Part shown: piece by piece, positions 52,301-60,617 of the stretch
Numbering within the stretch: position 1 is the stretch's first letter
Layout: every line of letters begins with the position of its first letter
Assembly: GCF_014647035.1 (NCBI RefSeq)
Contig: NZ_BMOK01000013.1
Location: forward strand, 38,414-102,413
Direction of reading: 5' to 3'
Origin: Sporolactobacillus putidus
GTDB lineage: Bacteria > Bacillota > Bacilli > Bacillales > Sporolactobacillaceae
DNA length: 64,000 nt
Position numbers and translations under genes: made by a program
The notes under the pieces: generated by a model
What the model was told of the DNA's origin: nothing
The model's database searches: none
The model's input: the letters and a program-made list of their open reading frames with translations, nothing else

Positions 52301-53085
52301 ATATTCACTTCGTCCGCAGGAGATGAAGGAGGCGCATTTTCGGATGCACTTCCGATCCGGATATCGTCAACCGCCCCTTGAAAAGTTACCCCTGACTTTG
52401 GTGCGGAATAGGCGATCAGCAGACGGGTAATCGTTTTTCCTGCGGCCACTTTTCCTATGTCCGCAATTTTCTGGTTCCATTGGTTGGCGATCAGCGTCCC
52501 GGACTGTCCCTGTGCGGACGGCGTCATCCTGATGCCGTCCCGGTCCATGGCTCGGCTGATTTGGTGAAGATAGGTACCATCCGAAAAGGCCAGATCTATG
52601 GAAACATAGCTGGATACTGCGGACGCGGGATCGCTTTTCGGAGCGACCGGCGCGACAAAGTACGAGAGCTGTGTATCGGACTTAACGGGAATGTTAAGTT
52701 TGTACAGTTTGTTGAAGGCAAAACTGCCCTTTTTACCGGTGACTTTTCCGGAATAAGTAAGCGCATGGGTGCCCGTCCATCCACCATTATCGGAGGAGGC
52801 ATAGAGCTCGGCCGGTCCGGTTCCGACTGAGGTGTACATGGTTTTCACGTTTTTCCCATCGCCGTCTAAAGCGACGATGCCTGAGGAAAGGACCTTTCCA
52901 TTTTTATCGGTCTCCGCTGTATTTGTCCAGGCAGGCATCGGATCGCCTTTTTCAAAAGATGTGAAAAAGGTGGACGAAACTGTCTGCGCTTTAGCTGTCC
53001 GACTGAACGGCGCCGGAAAAGACGGGGCGGTCAAGCCAAAACAAAGCAGGCTTGCAACCGTTATCGTGAAAATCTTTGTTCTCAT
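49363..53085 (-). CDS. secreted GH92-like alpha-mannosidase with FIMAH-like tail
   Basis: 1240 aa with a signal peptide (about 1-34, TVASLLCFGLTAPSFPAPFSRTAKA). About 35-265 form a beta-rich, carbohydrate-binding-like region (DDIRIGS); 270-1010 resemble GH92 exo-mannosidases (FPQSS, SDAYIKG, YTFAGVPWKTQDKVRNIM, SGFYFFSAAGFYP); then a discoidin-like region and a helical tail (NLSEPDTAALSYALNQAQ to ANVNLL-like end) like FIMAH. GH92 enzymes are Ca2+-dependent and cut alpha-mannosides of glycans or mannan. The GNxDxGQMSAW motif is replaced by GDDTRAMLSGF, keeping two Asp. ATG 53083-53085 follows GAGAGGTG; a GTG 12 nt upstream lies in the site. Confidence 0.85.
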   Translation of the reverse strand: MRTKIFTITVASLLCFGLTAPSFPAPFSRTAKAQTVSSTFFTSFEKGDPMPAWTNTAETDKNGKVLSSGIVALDGDGKNVKTMYTSVGTGPAELYASSDNGGWTGTHALTYSGKVTGKKGSFAFNKLYKLNIPVKSDTQLSYFVAPVAPKSDPASAVSSYVSIDLAFSDGTYLHQISRAMDRDGIRMTPSAQGQSGTLIANQWNQKIADIGKVAAGKTITRLLIAYSAPKSGVTFQGAVDDIRIGSASENAPPSSPADEVNILRGTASSPDFSRGNTVPAVAVPNSFAFWSPAIDSSSPDHLYPYSENNDLQNLPEIQSFSLSHSPNFQSGDRQSFQVMPSDFTGTPGASRLNRGLAFQRSNETAKPYDYSVTFLNGIKAEMAPASHSAILRFTFKGSTGNLIFDNLDNQGGLTLSPDQKSIQGYSDVKDSTTGNTDRLFFYASFDQPVIDASRLYGQGRGRVTAFYKFDTSINKTVTMRAAYSLISIDQAKTNLNLEIGGNMSFEQVEQNAKNAWNNVFGKVSVQGADSGQRTTLYSSLYRLFLYPNAGFENAGTDQNPDYRYADLSAHPAGKNTAEKTGAPVKEGQIYVNSNFAYSAQTVWPAYVLLEPQLAGQLINGFLQYENNGGTFPQSSSGSFADMAFSDAYIKGVPGVNPDLLYQTLLKDASSDGSGVQNRPQQNIAPFVGYTNTDQKQSINWTLSDSMNDFAFGSLASFLSKEYPGQSYPDDSAYYLSRAQNYLNIFDRGTGFFNGRTAGGQWQKNKSATDPGSWASDQADPNIWNLAFDVPQDGQGLANLYGGRNGLSNKLDQFFSTIPAAAEKYPAAREAAAGHSGMFTLDSPSSPSIPYMYTFAGVPWKTQDKVRNIMNHFYSGGSIGQGYLGDDTRAMLSGFYFFSAAGFYPLQKGTSDYALGAPYFKQMTIHLDNGHDLVINAPNVSNTNKYVQSVTFNGRPLSSASIPHQLLAGGGTLSFQMGPRPSNWGTSGNDLPKSLTPLSTDGSSIYPMALTDLTGGSASNKQADTSSSDNSSVDPMLDNQSDTAAIFLSAQPSIVTRFKTENPRVKMYTLTSSVDNQATSDPKSWSLFGSNDGSNWDLLDSRSNETFGWRSMTRSFLIQNTNAYQFYKLQITDKSGTSPLAIGEYQLLGYSGIGSSFDTMRQHLISEFESKNLSEPDTAALSYALNQAQTAYGQGKILTAVYYLQNYVQQVNSLVLGTGMQQNVQKILAADAHAVVNLLSD

Positions 53086-53222
53086 AGAATGAGACACCTC
53101 TCCATTACATTAAGTGACACAATGACATCTGCGTTCATAAACCGTCCTGAAATCACGTCGCCCAGGACGGTGACGGTCTGTGGATTTTTAAGCAATCGTT
53201 TTTTTAGTTTTTTTCCATAATC

Positions 53223-53251
53223 ATTATAGTGAAAACACATCGACCTGAAAA
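53223..53251 (-). promoter_or_regulatory. possible promoter of the GH92-like gene; description of the gap to proC
   Basis: TTTTCA (53246-53251), 17-nt spacer, TATAAT (53223-53228), reading leftwards. The gap 53086-53573 otherwise contains an inverted repeat TTAAGAT-CGAAC-ATCTTAA (53384-53402), which could be an operator or part of the proC 3' end. Confidence 0.5.
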
Positions 53252-53573
53252 CAGTAGGTCCGTCAATCAAACTTTTCGTTTTCACTTAAGACGTTTGGCG
53301 GTGGCTGAAAAAAAGCAAAAAAATATGCGGTGGAAATGCTTGCCGGCATTCCATCGCAAACGAGTAAATGATGGTTTCCTAAATTAAGATCGAACATCTT
53401 AACTTAAGGTTAACTGCAACAGAAGGTGTGTTAAAGCTTACTCATTTATCATAGGCATCCTGATGCGAGCATTCAACATTCATGTCATAAAATCTAACAC
53501 AAAAATTTCATTTTATCAAACAAAACGATGAAAAAACTGCCTGCAGCCGATCTTCTGACACTAGAAATGCAGG

Positions 53574-54395
53574 TTATTTGGAGAAGGGCACGCTCATCTC
53601 GCCGGCACGAACGATTGCCCGATGTACACAATCAATAATGGCTTCTTTGGTTCGATATCCGTTCAGAGTGTCGATGCCTGCCTGCGTAGTTCCGCCCGGT
53701 GTGGCTACTGCTTTAAGCAGATCGCCGGCCGCTTTGCCGGAACGGTTCAGAAGTGCAACAGCACCGCTTAGAGTCTGCAGGACAAGCTGAGCAGAGGCTT
53801 CCGCGGAAATTCCCTCGCGGATGCCGGCCTCCTGCATCGCCTCGGCAAGATAATAGAGATAGGCGGGTCCGCTCCCTGACAACCCTGCAATCACGTCAAT
53901 ATCCGATTCCCTGACAACAGTTACCGTGCCAACAGTTTCAAACAATTCCGTCGCCAGGTCCATTTGTTCGCGGGAAACGAATTCACCAGCAGCCATTCCT
54001 GTGGCCGACAGTCCTATCGAGGCGGATGTGTTCGGCATAACCCGGACCACCGGCAGGCTTTGTCCGGCGACAGAAATAATATATTCTGAAGGAACGCCAA
54101 CCATCAGTGAAATGATCAGCTGATCCGTTTGAAGATAATCTCTCATAGAGACCAGAGCTTCTTCCGCGCTGCCAGGACGGAACGCAAGAACGACCACTTC
54201 GGCCTGCTTCAGTGCAGTCTGCTTGTCCTGAGTCACATTCACGTGATAAGTGCGTTCAAGATATTTAAGACGGTCCATGCTGGAATGATTATTGATCCAG
54301 ACATGATCGGCACGGATGAAATTCTTGTTCAGAAAGCCCTTCAGCAGGGATTCCGCAAGTTCACCTGCGCCAATAAAAGCAATTTTATTAAGCAT
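53574..54395 (-). CDS. proC: pyrroline-5-carboxylate reductase
   Basis: Last step of proline synthesis: reduces pyrroline-5-carboxylate with NAD(P)H. 273 aa. The N-terminal dinucleotide site is IAFIGAGELAESLLKGF (GxGxxA-type, with Glu after the second Gly), followed by RVMPNTSASIG, and the C-terminal P5CR signature is GLSGSGPAYLYYLAEAMQEAG and ATPGGTTQAGI. ATG 54393-54395 follows TGGGAGGATC. Monocistronic. Confidence 0.95.
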   Translation of the reverse strand: MLNKIAFIGAGELAESLLKGFLNKNFIRADHVWINNHSSMDRLKYLERTYHVNVTQDKQTALKQAEVVVLAFRPGSAEEALVSMRDYLQTDQLIISLMVGVPSEYIISVAGQSLPVVRVMPNTSASIGLSATGMAAGEFVSREQMDLATELFETVGTVTVVRESDIDVIAGLSGSGPAYLYYLAEAMQEAGIREGISAEASAQLVLQTLSGAVALLNRSGKAAGDLLKAVATPGGTTQAGIDTLNGYRTKEAIIDCVHRAIVRAGEMSVPFSK

Positions 54396-54516
54396 CGGTT
54401 GATCCTCCCAATAAAGTCAATCGTAATTATTATACCTTACGACTGTTCAGCTGATAAGGGTGATGATCGTAATTTCTGACTTTTCATGTGAATTTTAAAC
54501 CATGGAACCGGGAAAA

Positions 54517-55845
54517 TCAAAACCGTTCCTTCTCAGAGGCGTATGGCCCCTGTGAGTGATCGGGAAGTGAACGGATCAGGCCGGCCTCTCTTTTCTGCTC
54601 CTTTTGGTCGATCTGTCCCCCGGAATAACGTATTGTGGTAAACTTTCGATGGAAGCCGCGAAAGTTTGTAAACACGCGCATCTGTGATGTGTAACGGATC
54701 CAGTAGGCGACCAGTGCAAGCACAATGAGCAGCACCTGAGGTGATGAAAGTGTGAAATCCATAATTCCATAAGCGATGATGGTCGGAAGTGAAAAAAGGA
54801 ACAGATTAACCGAATATCGATTTTTCTTATCGCTTCTCAGACATTGAAACAGCGAGTATCCGCTGAACAACATAATGGCGATAAAGAACAGACCGACTAC
54901 CACACCCGAAGAGTCAAAAATGGAAAGAAAAAGATCATGTGCGTGCGATACCGTATGACCGGTCAGTTTGAAATATTGACTCGAGAACCCCACAGGCGTC
55001 GTGCCAAAAAGAGGCTGTTCGAAAAAAATACGAATACTGTTTTTCCAGATAGACATGCGGTCGCCAAGTGACGAGCTTGTGTTGTCCGAACGGGGCATGA
55101 ACTTGAAAATGAACGGAGACAGAAGCGCGATGACTCCTGCCACGGCAAAAAACAGACGCTTATCCAGCTTGGCCAGAAAGAGCAGCTGAAGCAGCAGCAT
55201 AATGATGAACCCCGCACGCGATCCCGTATCATAGATCGCGAGGCCGATTATTGGAAGCAAAGCCAGGCAGAACGCGCCCATTTTATAATTCTTTCGCCTG
55301 ATGGCGCGCAGCAGTTCCACGAGAAGGAACGCAAGAGCAAGGATGAGCAAATAACACGCATAATTCGGGTTGTAAGCAGACCCATACAGGCGGTTATGTT
55401 TGGTGAACCCAAGCAGCAGATGCCCGGTCATCAGTGAGACTCCCTGCCCGAGCAGCGAATGGCTGGAGAAAAAATGAAAAAGTTTGTCGGACAGATAAAG
55501 GTAACCTCCGCCGAAAATGGTGATCCAGACGTACTGCCTTATCTGCAGAAATTCATGATGATGCAGATAATAAAGGTAAACCCCCATGTAGGCCAGAATC
55601 ATCAGCGTCGACAACAGATAAATAATCTGGAAATTAATCAGAGCGGCTCCGACAGAGGCTAACGCCATCAGCATAAATAGGATACTGATTGAATCCCTAG
55701 GCAGAGAACGCCTTTTTTTAATCATATCCGTCCACTCCATGACTCCGAGTGCGGCGAGCCATGCCATTCCAAGCGGCGGAAGAACATATAGTAATATAAA
55801 GCCGATCATGAGAGGCTGGTTTTTGATGATTTTCATTCCGTTCAT
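54517..55845 (-). CDS. O-antigen ligase/polymerase-like membrane protein
   Basis: 442 aa with about 11 hydrophobic segments and a large loop (about 245-305) that contains GDRMSIWKNSIRIFFEQPLFGTTPVG and HTVSHAHDLFLSIFDSSGVVVG, the hallmarks of the Wzy_C/O-antigen-ligase fold (conserved Arg and His near the ligase site). In a Gram-positive it would polymerise or transfer surface polysaccharide or teichoic-type glycans. ATG 55843-55845 follows GGGGGAATTA; an ATG 9 nt further in and upstream codons are alternatives. A Lys/Arg-rich cytoplasmic tail follows. No glycosyltransferase cluster adjoins. Confidence 0.82.
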   Translation of the reverse strand: MNGMKIIKNQPLMIGFILLYVLPPLGMAWLAALGVMEWTDMIKKRRSLPRDSISILFMLMALASVGAALINFQIIYLLSTLMILAYMGVYLYYLHHHEFLQIRQYVWITIFGGGYLYLSDKLFHFFSSHSLLGQGVSLMTGHLLLGFTKHNRLYGSAYNPNYACYLLILALAFLLVELLRAIRRKNYKMGAFCLALLPIIGLAIYDTGSRAGFIIMLLLQLLFLAKLDKRLFFAVAGVIALLSPFIFKFMPRSDNTSSSLGDRMSIWKNSIRIFFEQPLFGTTPVGFSSQYFKLTGHTVSHAHDLFLSIFDSSGVVVGLFFIAIMLFSGYSLFQCLRSDKKNRYSVNLFLFSLPTIIAYGIMDFTLSSPQVLLIVLALVAYWIRYTSQMRVFTNFRGFHRKFTTIRYSGGQIDQKEQKREAGLIRSLPDHSQGPYASEKERF

Positions 55846-56090
55846 CTCATTAATTCCCCCGAAATTGAGACTCATTATACATTCAGTTTCGCTCATTATA
55901 TCTTATACAGTAAATCCCCGGATAATGGAGATTTGTGTGTAAATTTATACATCTGTTAATTATTTGTAAAGAGGTACGCGCTTTTGCAGATGTTCGGCAT
56001 CTAATCCGCATTAATAAACAATATCATAAAAATCATGAAAAAGATCATAAACCCCATTTTTTTACAAAGGCCGCACATGAAATGAAAGGG

Positions 56091-56119
56091 CTGTCAACAC
56101 GCCGAATAACAGCTATAAT
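56091..56119 (+). promoter_or_regulatory. promoter of the Gfo/Idh/MocA gene
   Basis: CTGTCA (56091-56096), 17-nt spacer, TATAAT (56114-56119), 33 nt before the start codon. The divergent gap 55846-56152 holds nothing else. Confidence 0.65.
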
Positions 56120-56152
56120 AAAGACAAGTTTGCATATTTGCTGGAGGCGATC

Positions 56153-57139
56153 ATGATGAAACTGGCGACGATCGGAACGAGCCGGATTACGGACTCATTT
56201 CTCAGAGCTGTTGAAACAAGCGGAAGGCTGACCTTTGAAGGCGCCTATTCGCGGACAGAGGAAAAAGCACGGGCGTTTGCCGAAGCACATCAAGGGAAAA
56301 GGTGGTTTACATCGATTGAGCAACTGGCGGAAAGCAGCGATATCGACGTGGTTTATGTGGCTTCTCCGAACGGCCTGCATTTTAAACAGGTCAAAGTTCT
56401 TCTCGGCGGAGGCAAACACGTAATTTGTGAAAAACCGATTTTCACGAATGTGAAAGAATTTAACGAAGCATTTGAACTGGCGGAAAAAAATCACGTTTTT
56501 CTGTTTGAAGCGATCCGCAATATTCAGACGCCGGTGTTTGCCCGGCTGAAGAAGGAGTTGCCGAGAGCGGGAAAAATCCGCTCCGCTATCCTGCATCTGA
56601 TCCAGTATTCTTCCAGATACGATCAGTTCCTCGATGGGGAAATCACGAATATTTTCTCTCCTCAATTTGCCGGCGGCGCGCTTGAGGATCTTGGCATTTA
56701 TCCGCTCTATGTCGCCGTCACGCTATTCGGGGCCCCGGAGGATGCGGCTTATTATCCGGTCAAACTGTCAAACGGTATCGACGGAAGCGGCACGCTTGTT
56801 TTGCGGTATGAAGGTTTTGTCTGCACGATCCTTTGTTCGAAGATCGCCCACTCCTGCGCGCCATCGCAGATTCACGGTGAAAAAGGAACATTCAGCATCA
56901 ACAGCTCATCCGATATCTCCCAGCTTGAGTGGCTGGACGCGCACACAAAAGAAACAGAAACTGTGGCATCGAACCCGTCGGACAACGACAAGTTTTACGA
57001 AATCAACCGTTTTGCCGATATCATTGAAAACGGACTCACATCAGATTATCTGTATCTGAAAAATTTGAGCCATGAAGTGCTCAGGATTATGGAAAAAGTA
57101 CGCAAACAGGGCGGGATCATTTTTCCAAACGACCGGTAA
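56153..57139 (+). CDS. Gfo/Idh/MocA family oxidoreductase
   Basis: 328 aa. An N-terminal NAD(P)-binding fold (KLATIGTSRITDSFLRAVE), then VVYVASPNGLHF, the catalytic CEKPI motif (HVICEKPIFTN, Lys) and FEAIRNIQTPVF, followed by the C-terminal beta-sheet domain (GGALEDLGIYPLYVA). It probably oxidises or reduces a sugar or polyol at a hydroxyl carbon; substrate unknown. The ATG at 56153 is 5 nt after TGGAGG; ATG 56156 is an alternative. Confidence 0.9.
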   Translation: MMKLATIGTSRITDSFLRAVETSGRLTFEGAYSRTEEKARAFAEAHQGKRWFTSIEQLAESSDIDVVYVASPNGLHFKQVKVLLGGGKHVICEKPIFTNVKEFNEAFELAEKNHVFLFEAIRNIQTPVFARLKKELPRAGKIRSAILHLIQYSSRYDQFLDGEITNIFSPQFAGGALEDLGIYPLYVAVTLFGAPEDAAYYPVKLSNGIDGSGTLVLRYEGFVCTILCSKIAHSCAPSQIHGEKGTFSINSSSDISQLEWLDAHTKETETVASNPSDNDKFYEINRFADIIENGLTSDYLYLKNLSHEVLRIMEKVRKQGGIIFPNDR

Positions 57140-57328
57140 GGATCCGTTATGGAAAATACCGGGAGAATCGAACTTTGGCCGGATCTTCATCTTCATGAAG
57201 AGATGGTGCAGAATTCCGGCAGAGGGCGGCGAGATGTACCGGATCGAGGCCAGGAATGTCGGGTTCCGCATACCCTTTGCTGGATTGGGGAAACTAAAGA
57301 TTATCAATCATAGCGAAGGACTGAAATT

Positions 57329-58882
57329 ATGAAGCAAAAAACGGCCCCTTTTTCTGAAGAAACCTGTTCGGTTTGGCGGGACACGGTGCATTTGCCCTCC
57401 TTTAAGCCGCTGAAAGAAGATATACAAACCGAGACGTTGATTGTAGGCGGCGGGATTACTGGGATTATATCCGCCTATTTGCTGGCTAAAGAAGGGATGA
57501 AGGTCGCTCTAATCGAGGCGGCACAGCTTTGCAGCGGAACGACCGGTTACACAACGGCTAAGATAACCGCTCAGCATGGCTTGATTTATAATGAACTGAT
57601 CGGGCATTTTGGCAAGGAGAAAGCGAAACTCTACTATCAGGCCAATCGGGAAGCACTCCATTGGATCGACCAAATCGTTCAGAAACAAGATATCCGCTGC
57701 GGCTTTCAGAAGCAGCCGGCCTTAGTTTACGCGGCGTCCGAAAAGGAAGCCGGAGAGATTGAAAAAGAGGCTGAAGCCTATGAAAAACTGGGCATTCCGG
57801 GAAGTCTTTCCGATTCAGCGGATCTGCAGCTACAGGTTAAAAAAGCCTTGACTATGCCGGATCAGGCCCAATTTCATCCGCTGATGTTTCTCCACTTTCT
57901 GATCTCGGAACTGGTTAAAATGGGCGTTCTGATCTATGAAGAGACGCTTGCAGTTGATATTGAAGAAGAACCGTCCTGTGTCGTCCATACTCAGGAGGGG
58001 CCGCGGATTCATTGCCGGGACGTATTGATCTGTTCGCATTTTCCTTTTTATGACAAGGCCTTCTACTTTTCGAGAATGTATCCCGAACGTTCTTATTTGA
58101 TGGCTGTCGAGACGGAACAACCGATTCCGGAAGGCATGTATCTCAGTGCGGGGGAGCCGAGGCGCTCGATCCGAAGTCTGTCCCTGGGCGGGGAGCCACT
58201 CGTGCTCGTTGGCGGTGAGAATCATAAAACCGGCCGTGGAGAGAATACAGCAGTCCATTTTCAGAATCTGGCTGCATTTGCCGATCAGGTTTTCGGCGCG
58301 AACAAGATCGTTTTCCATTGGTCGGCTCAGGACTACACGACTCTTGACAAGGTCCCTTATATCGGAAGATTGTCCGCCGGAAAGCGTCATATCTATGTGG
58401 CGGCGGGTTTCAGAAAATGGGGCATGACGACGGGGACGCTTGCCGCGAGGCTGCTGGCGGATCAACTTCTGGAACGCAACAATCCGTACAGCGAGGTTTT
58501 CAGCCCGTCGCGCTTTGCGGCCGATCCGATGATCAAACGCTTTTTCATTGAAAACAGCAAAGTGGCCGGTCACTTAATCAAAGGAAAGCTGGAAAAAGTC
58601 CGGACTTCGATTGAAGATCTGGCGACTGACGAAGGAGCGGTCATCTCTTTCAATGGAAAACGTGCCGGTGCTTACAAGGATAAAAACGGGCGACTGATGA
58701 TCGTCGATACGACTTGCCCGCATATGGGGTGTGAGGTAAACTGGAACCAGGGCGAGCGGACATGGGACTGCCCGTGCCACGGATCGCGCTTCAAAGCGAA
58801 CGGAGAACTCATTGACGGTCCGTCGAGAAAGTCCTTGAAACAGCTTTTTGCGGAAAAACATGGGGCAGACGGTGAACATTAG
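57329..58882 (+). CDS. FAD-dependent oxidoreductase with C-terminal Rieske domain (YhfW-like)
   Basis: 517 aa. Residues 1-390 are a DAO-type FAD protein (TLIVGGGITGIISAYLLAKEGMKVALIEA; AAGFRKWGMTTGTLAARLLADQL). Residues about 425-510 are a Rieske [2Fe-2S] domain with both ligand boxes, CPHMGC and CPCHGS. Electron flow from substrate through FAD to the cluster is implied; the substrate is not known. Length and layout match B. subtilis YhfW. ATG 57329 follows GAAGGA. The DUF1992 gene starts 27 nt after its stop. Confidence 0.92.
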   Translation: MKQKTAPFSEETCSVWRDTVHLPSFKPLKEDIQTETLIVGGGITGIISAYLLAKEGMKVALIEAAQLCSGTTGYTTAKITAQHGLIYNELIGHFGKEKAKLYYQANREALHWIDQIVQKQDIRCGFQKQPALVYAASEKEAGEIEKEAEAYEKLGIPGSLSDSADLQLQVKKALTMPDQAQFHPLMFLHFLISELVKMGVLIYEETLAVDIEEEPSCVVHTQEGPRIHCRDVLICSHFPFYDKAFYFSRMYPERSYLMAVETEQPIPEGMYLSAGEPRRSIRSLSLGGEPLVLVGGENHKTGRGENTAVHFQNLAAFADQVFGANKIVFHWSAQDYTTLDKVPYIGRLSAGKRHIYVAAGFRKWGMTTGTLAARLLADQLLERNNPYSEVFSPSRFAADPMIKRFFIENSKVAGHLIKGKLEKVRTSIEDLATDEGAVISFNGKRAGAYKDKNGRLMIVDTTCPHMGCEVNWNQGERTWDCPCHGSRFKANGELIDGPSRKSLKQLFAEKHGADGEH

Positions 58883-58909
58883 ATACGTGTTAAAAGAGGT
58901 GTTGTTCGC

Positions 58910-59284
58910 TTGAGCATTATTGACATCCTTGCGGAAGCGAAGATCCAGGAAGGGCTTAAGTCCGGCGCCTTTGATAATCTGGAGGGGAAAGGCAAACCGC
59001 TGAAGCATGAAGACTTATCGGCAGTTCCGGAAGATCTGCACGTGGGCTATAAAATGCTGAAAAACGCGGGATATTTGCCTGAGGAACTGCAGTTGAAAAA
59101 AGACATCGTCACTTTGAACGAACTGATCCGCTGCTGCGGGGACGAATCGGAACGGCAGCTTCTCAGCAGTGAACTGCGGATAAAGAGGCTGAAGTTTAAT
59201 CAGCTGATGGAAAAGAGATCCGTCCGGAAGTCGATGGCGTTCCGGAATTATCGAAATAGAATTTTCAATCGACTGCATATGTAA
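58910..59284 (+). CDS. DUF1992 (DnaJ-homologue C28-like) protein
   Basis: 124 aa. SIIDILAEAKIQEGLKSGAFDNLEGKGKPL is the DUF1992 signature, followed by the two-helix region and a basic C-terminus. Function unknown; soluble. TTG 58910 is 8 nt after GAGGTG and lies 27 nt past the FAD-Rieske gene, so the two may be co-transcribed. Confidence 0.88.
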   Translation: MSIIDILAEAKIQEGLKSGAFDNLEGKGKPLKHEDLSAVPEDLHVGYKMLKNAGYLPEELQLKKDIVTLNELIRCCGDESERQLLSSELRIKRLKFNQLMEKRSVRKSMAFRNYRNRIFNRLHM

Positions 59285-59436
59285 GAAGAGGGCGGATGAA
59301 TCAGCCCTCCATAAATTGAGCAGCGGTCCCTGTCTTTCGTAAACCGGGTCCTGATCCGGTTTACCACTTTCGCGAGGAAGAAAAGCCGGAAACGGACGGG
59401 CATTTTTCACACAGAACGGTTTCGGCTGGCAAAACA

Positions 59437-59482
59437 GAAAAAGGACAGGAGCATCCGAGAAAATTGCTCCTGCCCTTTTTTA
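59437..59482 (+). terminator. rho-independent terminator
   Basis: AAAAGGACAGGAGCA pairs with TGCTCCTGCCCTTTT (one bulge) followed by a T-run. It closes the FAD-Rieske/DUF1992 transcript. A further GAGGGC/GCCCTC stem lies at 59287-59309. Confidence 0.85.
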
Positions 59483-59585
59483 CACTTAAGGGTTAAAGTG
59501 TGTAAGGGACCGAGCAGATCGCCGCGTCCTGCGGCATGTTCGGCATTAGGCCTGGCCCCCGCAACTAAGCCTCTGGCTTCGCCTA

Positions 59586-59614
59586 AAGACTTGCCAATCG
59601 GCAAGTTGTCTTTA
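59586..59614 (-). terminator. terminator of the merR gene
   Basis: AAAGACTTGCC and GGCAAGTTGTCTTT (one bulge) form a stem around AATC, directly after the merR stop in the - direction. Confidence 0.7.
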
Positions 59615-60379
59615 TCAACTAAGTCCCGTATAAATCAGAACCGCGTCGCGCAGTATTTTCGCTCCGCCCGTGCCAAGGCGGCTATCATAGTGTTCCGTAA
59701 AGCGAGGATCGTCTACATACATCCGGACAAGTCCGGCGTGAGCTTCTTTTGTGTAGGATGTCCAGAAATAACCAAGCCATTGCCTATGCAGATCCGCCGC
59801 GCGTTGAGCCGCTCCGCCGTGAGGATCTCCGGTTTTCATTGCTTTCTCCAGTTCGGAAAACATCTCATCCTGGATTTTGACAGTCTGATCATAGTCTTCC
59901 TTGCTCATACTTCCGAACTTTTTATAGAATTCTTCAACCGTTTCTGTTCCGTATTTTTCCCGTATTTCTTTCCCATATTGTTTTTCATTCTGTTCGATGA
60001 GCTCTTTCTTAAATCCCTCAAATTTTTCCTGATCAGTCATTGTGATCTCTCCTTTTTCAGCGGACAGCGTTTTTTCGACTGTCGCGATCAGTCGGTTCAG
60101 ACGCTCCCTCTCTGCCAATAATTTGTGATAATGTTCCGCCAGGGCGGTATCGATATTAAAGCCCGGTGCGGAAAGAATACGGCGGATGTCTTTTAAGCTG
60201 AAACCAAGCTCACGATAGAAGAGGATCTGCTGCAGGAGGTCAACCTGTTTCCGGCTGTAGATCCGGTATCCCGAGTCATTGATTTTTTCCGGTTTCAGTA
60301 AATCCATCTGATCATAGAAGCGCAGTGTCCGTGCACTGACACCGGCCAGATCGCCGAGCTGTTTCACGGTGTAGTTCAT
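59615..60379 (-). CDS. MerR family regulator with TipAS-like ligand domain (Mta/TipA type)
   Basis: 254 aa. Residues 2-72 are the MerR winged helix (YTVKQLGDLAGVSARTLRFYDQMDLLKPEKINDSGYRIYS), then a coiled helix (80-115), and from about 120 the TipAS helical domain (WLGYFWTSYTKEAHAGLVRMYVDDPRFTEHYD) that binds thiopeptide-like antibiotics in TipA. The ATG at 60377-60379 is preferred over one 24 nt upstream, because GGGGGGG lies 4 nt before it. The operator lies inside its own promoter, so autoregulation is expected. No transporter adjoins. Confidence 0.92.
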   Translation of the reverse strand: MNYTVKQLGDLAGVSARTLRFYDQMDLLKPEKINDSGYRIYSRKQVDLLQQILFYRELGFSLKDIRRILSAPGFNIDTALAEHYHKLLAERERLNRLIATVEKTLSAEKGEITMTDQEKFEGFKKELIEQNEKQYGKEIREKYGTETVEEFYKKFGSMSKEDYDQTVKIQDEMFSELEKAMKTGDPHGGAAQRAADLHRQWLGYFWTSYTKEAHAGLVRMYVDDPRFTEHYDSRLGTGGAKILRDAVLIYTGLS

Positions 60380-60403
60380 GCAACCCCCCCTGACATTTTT
60401 CAT

Positions 60404-60432
60404 TTTATAGCATGACGTTACGTCAAGCTCAA
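60404..60432 (-). promoter_or_regulatory. merR promoter with palindromic operator in the spacer
   Basis: TTGAGC (60427-60432), 17-nt spacer, TATAAA (60404-60409). The perfect palindrome TGACGTTACGTCA (60413-60425) sits between the hexamers, the usual place for MerR-type activators. The spacer is normal (17 bp), not the elongated 19 bp typical of many MerR promoters. Confidence 0.75.
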
Positions 60433-60617
60433 GACTTTTCTATTATTAAATTTTTTTTCTGCTTAAAGCAAGATGTTTGATATTTTTCATGGTGTTCCCT
60501 AAAATAATCATTGAAATTAGGAACGCAAATTCACTTCGTTGAGTGGAAAACCCGTTCTTGAAGCTGTCACGGGAGACCGGCGGGTTGACTATGGAAATAA
60601 TTAAGGAGGATTTTTTC

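Noticed and set aside
53082..53285. 67-codon frame in the GH92 promoter region
   Set aside because: It overlaps the predicted promoter and the true start of the glycosidase gene, and has no start site.
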